Assembly: GCA_017416845.1 (NCBI GenBank)
Contig: JAFQBA010000121.1
Coordinates: forward strand, 1 to 43,466
Length of the DNA: 43,466 nucleotides
Source: Clostridia bacterium
Lineage (GTDB): Bacteria > Bacillota > Clostridia > UMGS1810
Direction of reading: 5' to 3'
Shown here: positions 40,883 through 43,466 of the stretch, piece after piece
Layout: every line of letters begins with the position of its first letter
Position numbering within the stretch: position 1 is the stretch's first letter
Position numbers and translations under genes: made by a program
The notes under the pieces: generated by a model
Seen by the model: only the letters and a program-made list of their open reading frames with translations
Databases searched by the model: none
What the model was told of the DNA's origin: nothing

Positions 40883-43150
40883 GTGAAAAAATTAAAATTA
40901 ATTCCAACTCCTCATTATGTTGATTATAAAGAAGGAGAAACTCTTTCAATTAGCAAAGTTTATGTTTGTAAATGTGTCGGAAATTCTGTTGATACAGCTT
41001 TGGAACTTCTTGCAAAAAAAACCGATTTTATAATATCCGAAAAATCCGAAGCAGATGTTTTAATCACGCTAAATCCCGAAAAACATTTTTCAAAAGAAGA
41101 CCTTGGAGTTTTCAATGAAAAATATGGCGAAACACAAGGCTATCTTCTTAAAAAGGAAAAGAATTCTCCAATCATAATTGCCGCCCGGTCTCCCGTCGGA
41201 TGTGTCTATGGTATAATGACACTCATCGACCTTTTAGGCAAAGATGTTTCTGAAATTATCATCCGTGACCGACCCGATTTTAAACAACGGGGCAACAAAT
41301 GGCAGATCTGGGCTGAATCGGGCATTTGGTCCTATGACTATGGTGATGGTGCTGAGGCAATCAAACAGAGATTTTTGCAGAAAATCGAAATGAATGCTCT
41401 TCGGAAAATTAACGTGATTTATGCTGATTCCTTCGGTCTTGATGCTGATCGTTTCCCTGAATATGCCGACATCTTACGTACAGCAAATGACAGGGCAAGA
41501 GAGCTTGGTATTTCTCTCTATAACGGATGTTACGGAATGAGCTACGGTCAGGCGGCATTCGGCAACACATTTCATGGTAAAAACTATCTTAATCGCAAAT
41601 TCTATCCCGACGGCGAAGTGTATGAATGTATAGGTACATATGATGCTTATGATATAGACTTTGACACCGAAACAACAGACTATAGCCATCGCCTCGATAA
41701 AGTGTATGCAAGAGAGCACGGCACCTGCCTTTCTAACGAAGCGCTTACAAAGCTTAAGATTGACGAAATGAAAGACTACATCACCAAAACTCACTGCGGC
41801 GGTCTCTATTTACACAATATGGATGCTCACGAAATCCATCCCGAGCTGTGGAAAGCACGATGCGTCAGTTGCCGCAAAAAGTGGCCCAATGATGACCTTT
41901 TTGCAAAAGACGGATGTGCAGGAGCATTTGCAGAGTATTTTGATACAATAGCAAAAGAGCTTTCACAAATCAAAGACGGTGACTATGATGCATCAAAACA
42001 TCTCAAAATCATGGTTGTAAGCCCGGGCTACCTTTATCCCGTAGTTACAAATGACAAGGATTTCGATACGGGTGTAGAGTTTTGGAGAGCGGTTTCCGAA
42101 TATCTGAAATCAGACGTTGTTGCAATAGGTTTCAGAGAACATTTTTTCTATCACGACAAAGATGTGAGACGTGCCGAAAAAATCATAGAGTCAAATTTTA
42201 AACATGACACGATGATAATTAATTTCAGCGGTGGTGACGGATTTTATGATGACAAAATTTTCACGCCCACTTCGACCTTCAACTACATAATGAAAGGCTT
42301 TGACGGAATGATTTGTGCCAACGGAAACGGATTTCAGGAGCCTTTGCAGCTTTTTAATGCCGAATATCTGTGGAATTCGGAAAGAAGCGCATATTTTAAC
42401 ATTGAAGATAAACCGAAGAATCAGAAAGAATTTTTAAAACTCTACCGCTCTGCAATCAAATCTGACTTCCGTCCCGAAGAAATATACGGAGACAACGGTT
42501 TTCTTGATGTTATTTGTGAAAAAATATATGGCGAAAAAATTGCCGAAAATATGGCACAAATTTATAAGCTCTGCGGTAAAAACGGCGAACCGCCGATTCT
42601 GTGTGCATCAAGTGTTGACATCTACACCAACTTTTCAAAAATGATTTTCCCCATGCGATGGGATAATGCGGATATCACTCCCGAAAAGATTGATGAAATG
42701 ACCGGGCGTTTCCTTGAATGCTCAAAGACAAGTGCAAAGGCAGAGGAAATTATGAGTCAGACTTCAAAAACGTTTAATGGTGACAAAGCAATTAAAACTG
42801 ATCTTGAATGGCTTTTTGACTGTGCTCAAATGGGTAAAAAGCTTACTTCGCTTTTCTATGAATATATGCTTATCTATACAGAGCTTGATAAAGCATTTTC
42901 CGGCGGTGAAGATTTCAGAGACGGCATAATTGATGATATTGATGAGCTTAAAACAAAAATCAAAAATTACAACGATTGGATTGATGCATCACCAAGAAAA
43001 CCCATCGATAAGCTGGGCGGAGGTCTTGTTCGACGCAAAAACATGGGTGACATGCTTGATTATTGGACAAGTCTTATGATTTCGTCAATCAATACCAATA
43101 AACGTATTCCCGATGATGCAAAACCTCTGCCTGTTAAAAGATGGTGGTAA
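40883..43150 (+). CDS. Large putative glycoside hydrolase with GH20-type N-terminal domain (family not recognised)
   Basis: A 755-aa protein without a signal peptide. The N-terminal 120 residues match the small alpha/beta domain that precedes the barrel in GH20/GH67/GH84-type enzymes (YLLKKEKNSPIIIAARSPVG, CVYGIMTLIDLLG). The central part (about 125-490) reads as a TIM barrel starting at RPDFKQRGNKW, with LYLHNMDAHEIHPE carrying acidic residues and a C-x2-C motif in ARCVSCRKKW that recalls DUF4838-type proteins. The C-terminal 250 residues are helical. I cannot fix the catalytic pair. The start is a GTG at 40883 with AAAGG about 14 nt upstream. It is divergent from an AraC regulator and M20 amidohydrolase. 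Confidence 0.65.
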   Translation: MKKLKLIPTPHYVDYKEGETLSISKVYVCKCVGNSVDTALELLAKKTDFIISEKSEADVLITLNPEKHFSKEDLGVFNEKYGETQGYLLKKEKNSPIIIAARSPVGCVYGIMTLIDLLGKDVSEIIIRDRPDFKQRGNKWQIWAESGIWSYDYGDGAEAIKQRFLQKIEMNALRKINVIYADSFGLDADRFPEYADILRTANDRARELGISLYNGCYGMSYGQAAFGNTFHGKNYLNRKFYPDGEVYECIGTYDAYDIDFDTETTDYSHRLDKVYAREHGTCLSNEALTKLKIDEMKDYITKTHCGGLYLHNMDAHEIHPELWKARCVSCRKKWPNDDLFAKDGCAGAFAEYFDTIAKELSQIKDGDYDASKHLKIMVVSPGYLYPVVTNDKDFDTGVEFWRAVSEYLKSDVVAIGFREHFFYHDKDVRRAEKIIESNFKHDTMIINFSGGDGFYDDKIFTPTSTFNYIMKGFDGMICANGNGFQEPLQLFNAEYLWNSERSAYFNIEDKPKNQKEFLKLYRSAIKSDFRPEEIYGDNGFLDVICEKIYGEKIAENMAQIYKLCGKNGEPPILCASSVDIYTNFSKMIFPMRWDNADITPEKIDEMTGRFLECSKTSAKAEEIMSQTSKTFNGDKAIKTDLEWLFDCAQMGKKLTSLFYEYMLIYTELDKAFSGGEDFRDGIIDDIDELKTKIKNYNDWIDASPRKPIDKLGGGLVRRKNMGDMLDYWTSLMISSINTNKRIPDDAKPLPVKRWW

Positions 43151-43194
43151 ATTTTAGTTTATCGGTGAGTTTGAAGTTGGAATGTGCATCGTAG

Positions 43195-43216
43195 GGCGTG
43201 TCGACCTCGGCACGCC
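43195..43216. repeat. Imperfect palindrome, interspersed-repeat type
   Basis: GGCGTG, a CGA-rich centre and CACGCC make a 22-bp imperfect palindrome. The surrounding CGTAGGG...CACGCCG pattern is of a kind often repeated between genes of gut Bacillota genomes (from memory). Confidence 0.5.
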
Positions 43217-43367
43217 GTGTTATCTATTGATGAATTTATGCTAAAGCGTGAGGCTTCTCCTCGAGTGTACGACCAAGATCTTTCAAATTGTTGTGCCTCA
43301 ATGGTTTCATGTGTTATACCATTAGCATTATTTCATCAAATCATAAGGAGCCACACCGGAGCGAGAG

Positions 43368-43388
43368 CCTCCCTTGTGTAAAGGGAGG
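43368..43388. repeat. Hairpin repeat CCTCCCTT/AAGGGAGG
   Basis: CCTCCCTT (43368-43375), a short GTGTA loop and AAGGGAGG (43381-43388). GAGCCTCCCTTGTGTAAAGG is a very common interspersed repeat of Oscillospirales genomes (from memory), which supports the taxonomic placement. Confidence 0.55.
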
Positions 43389-43466
43389 GGGGCAAATTGT
43401 CAAGTCAAGTGCAACACTTTTTAGACAAAAATTCAAGTGGTGATAAATAGCCAAGACATTTTCTTG

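Larger units (their letters stand above)
43151..43466. other. Gene-free right edge with interspersed repeats
   Basis: About 316 bp to the window end. It holds two repeat-type hairpins, listed separately, and at 43394-43466 a sequence (TTGTCAAGTCAAGTGCAACA and then TTTTAGACAA) that resembles from memory the ends of IS30-type elements in gut Clostridia. No gene is supported; a 65-codon frame at 43184-43381 runs through the repeats. Confidence 0.45.

Noticed and set aside
43184..43381. 65-codon frame at the right edge
   Set aside because: It runs through interspersed hairpin repeats, and has no ribosome binding site or recognisable protein character.

Overview
The window looks like a chromosomal segment of an anaerobic, gut-type Clostridia (Bacillota; Oscillospirales/Christensenellales-like). 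This is inferred from the AT-rich codon use, strong GGAGG-type ribosome binding sites, a dnaD-dnaI primosome pair, an ecfA-ecfA-ecfT-truA cluster, a DUF5711-like/CvpA pair, many carbohydrate-active enzymes with AraC regulators, and short interspersed hairpin repeats at the right edge. No rRNA, tRNA or CRISPR array was seen.

Region 1 (1-6.8 kb): the 3' end of a HIT hydrolase, a Nudix hydrolase, a tannase/feruloyl-esterase-like protein followed by a D-aminoacylase-type amidohydrolase, an alpha/beta-hydrolase, a DNA-deoxyinosine glycosylase and a secreted protein with copper-amine-oxidase-N-type stalk domains. Region 2 (6.8-15.4 kb) is a decaying glycan-utilisation region. It holds a GH13 gene cut off at a perfect 39-bp palindrome, an unclassified large glycoside hydrolase, an AraC regulator, a GH20-like hexosaminidase, a gene remnant, a beta-lactamase-fold serine hydrolase and a GH88 unsaturated glucuronyl hydrolase frameshifted in an A6 run. 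Three promoters here share a gapless 64-bp layout (GTTCAAAATA, then TGT-TAAAA, then a -10 box exactly 58 nt from the first box), so they probably belong to one regulon of the embedded AraC protein. Region 3 (15.5-24.4 kb) is housekeeping: a phosphoribosyltransferase, DnaD and DnaI/DnaC-like primosome proteins, an rRNA-type methyltransferase, the ECF transporter module, TruA, a DUF5711-like membrane protein and CvpA.

Region 4 (24.4-37.0 kb) is the most unusual part. It is a compact co-directional cluster of ten genes between strong terminators, opening with a near-ideal TTGAAA-N17-TATAAT promoter. In order it encodes a dynamin-like large GTPase, a TRAFAC-type GTPase, an unrecognised 225-aa protein, a proline-rich protein that looks like a GTPase fold without a P-loop, a membrane vWA protein with a degenerate MIDAS, a Sel1-TM-subtilisin protease, two paralogous zinc-ribbon membrane proteins (one with a proline-rich stalk and BspA-type repeats), a second membrane vWA protein with an intact MIDAS, and a membrane-anchored transglutaminase-like protein. 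The mix of NTPase switches, vWA adaptors, a protease and surface domains resembles GTPase/vWA-centred conflict or signalling systems in outline, but I do not recognise this exact composition. It is my candidate for an undescribed system.

Region 5 (37.0-43.5 kb): a PurF-like protein without the N-terminal catalytic cysteine (minus strand, strong promoter), an M20 amidohydrolase and an AraC regulator (both minus strand, probably one operon), and a divergent large glycoside hydrolase preceded by three phased TGCAAT repeats. The right edge holds interspersed hairpin repeats and possibly the end of a mobile element. A separate MITE-like family (one full 164-bp copy, one internally deleted copy, one possible end fragment) is scattered through the window.
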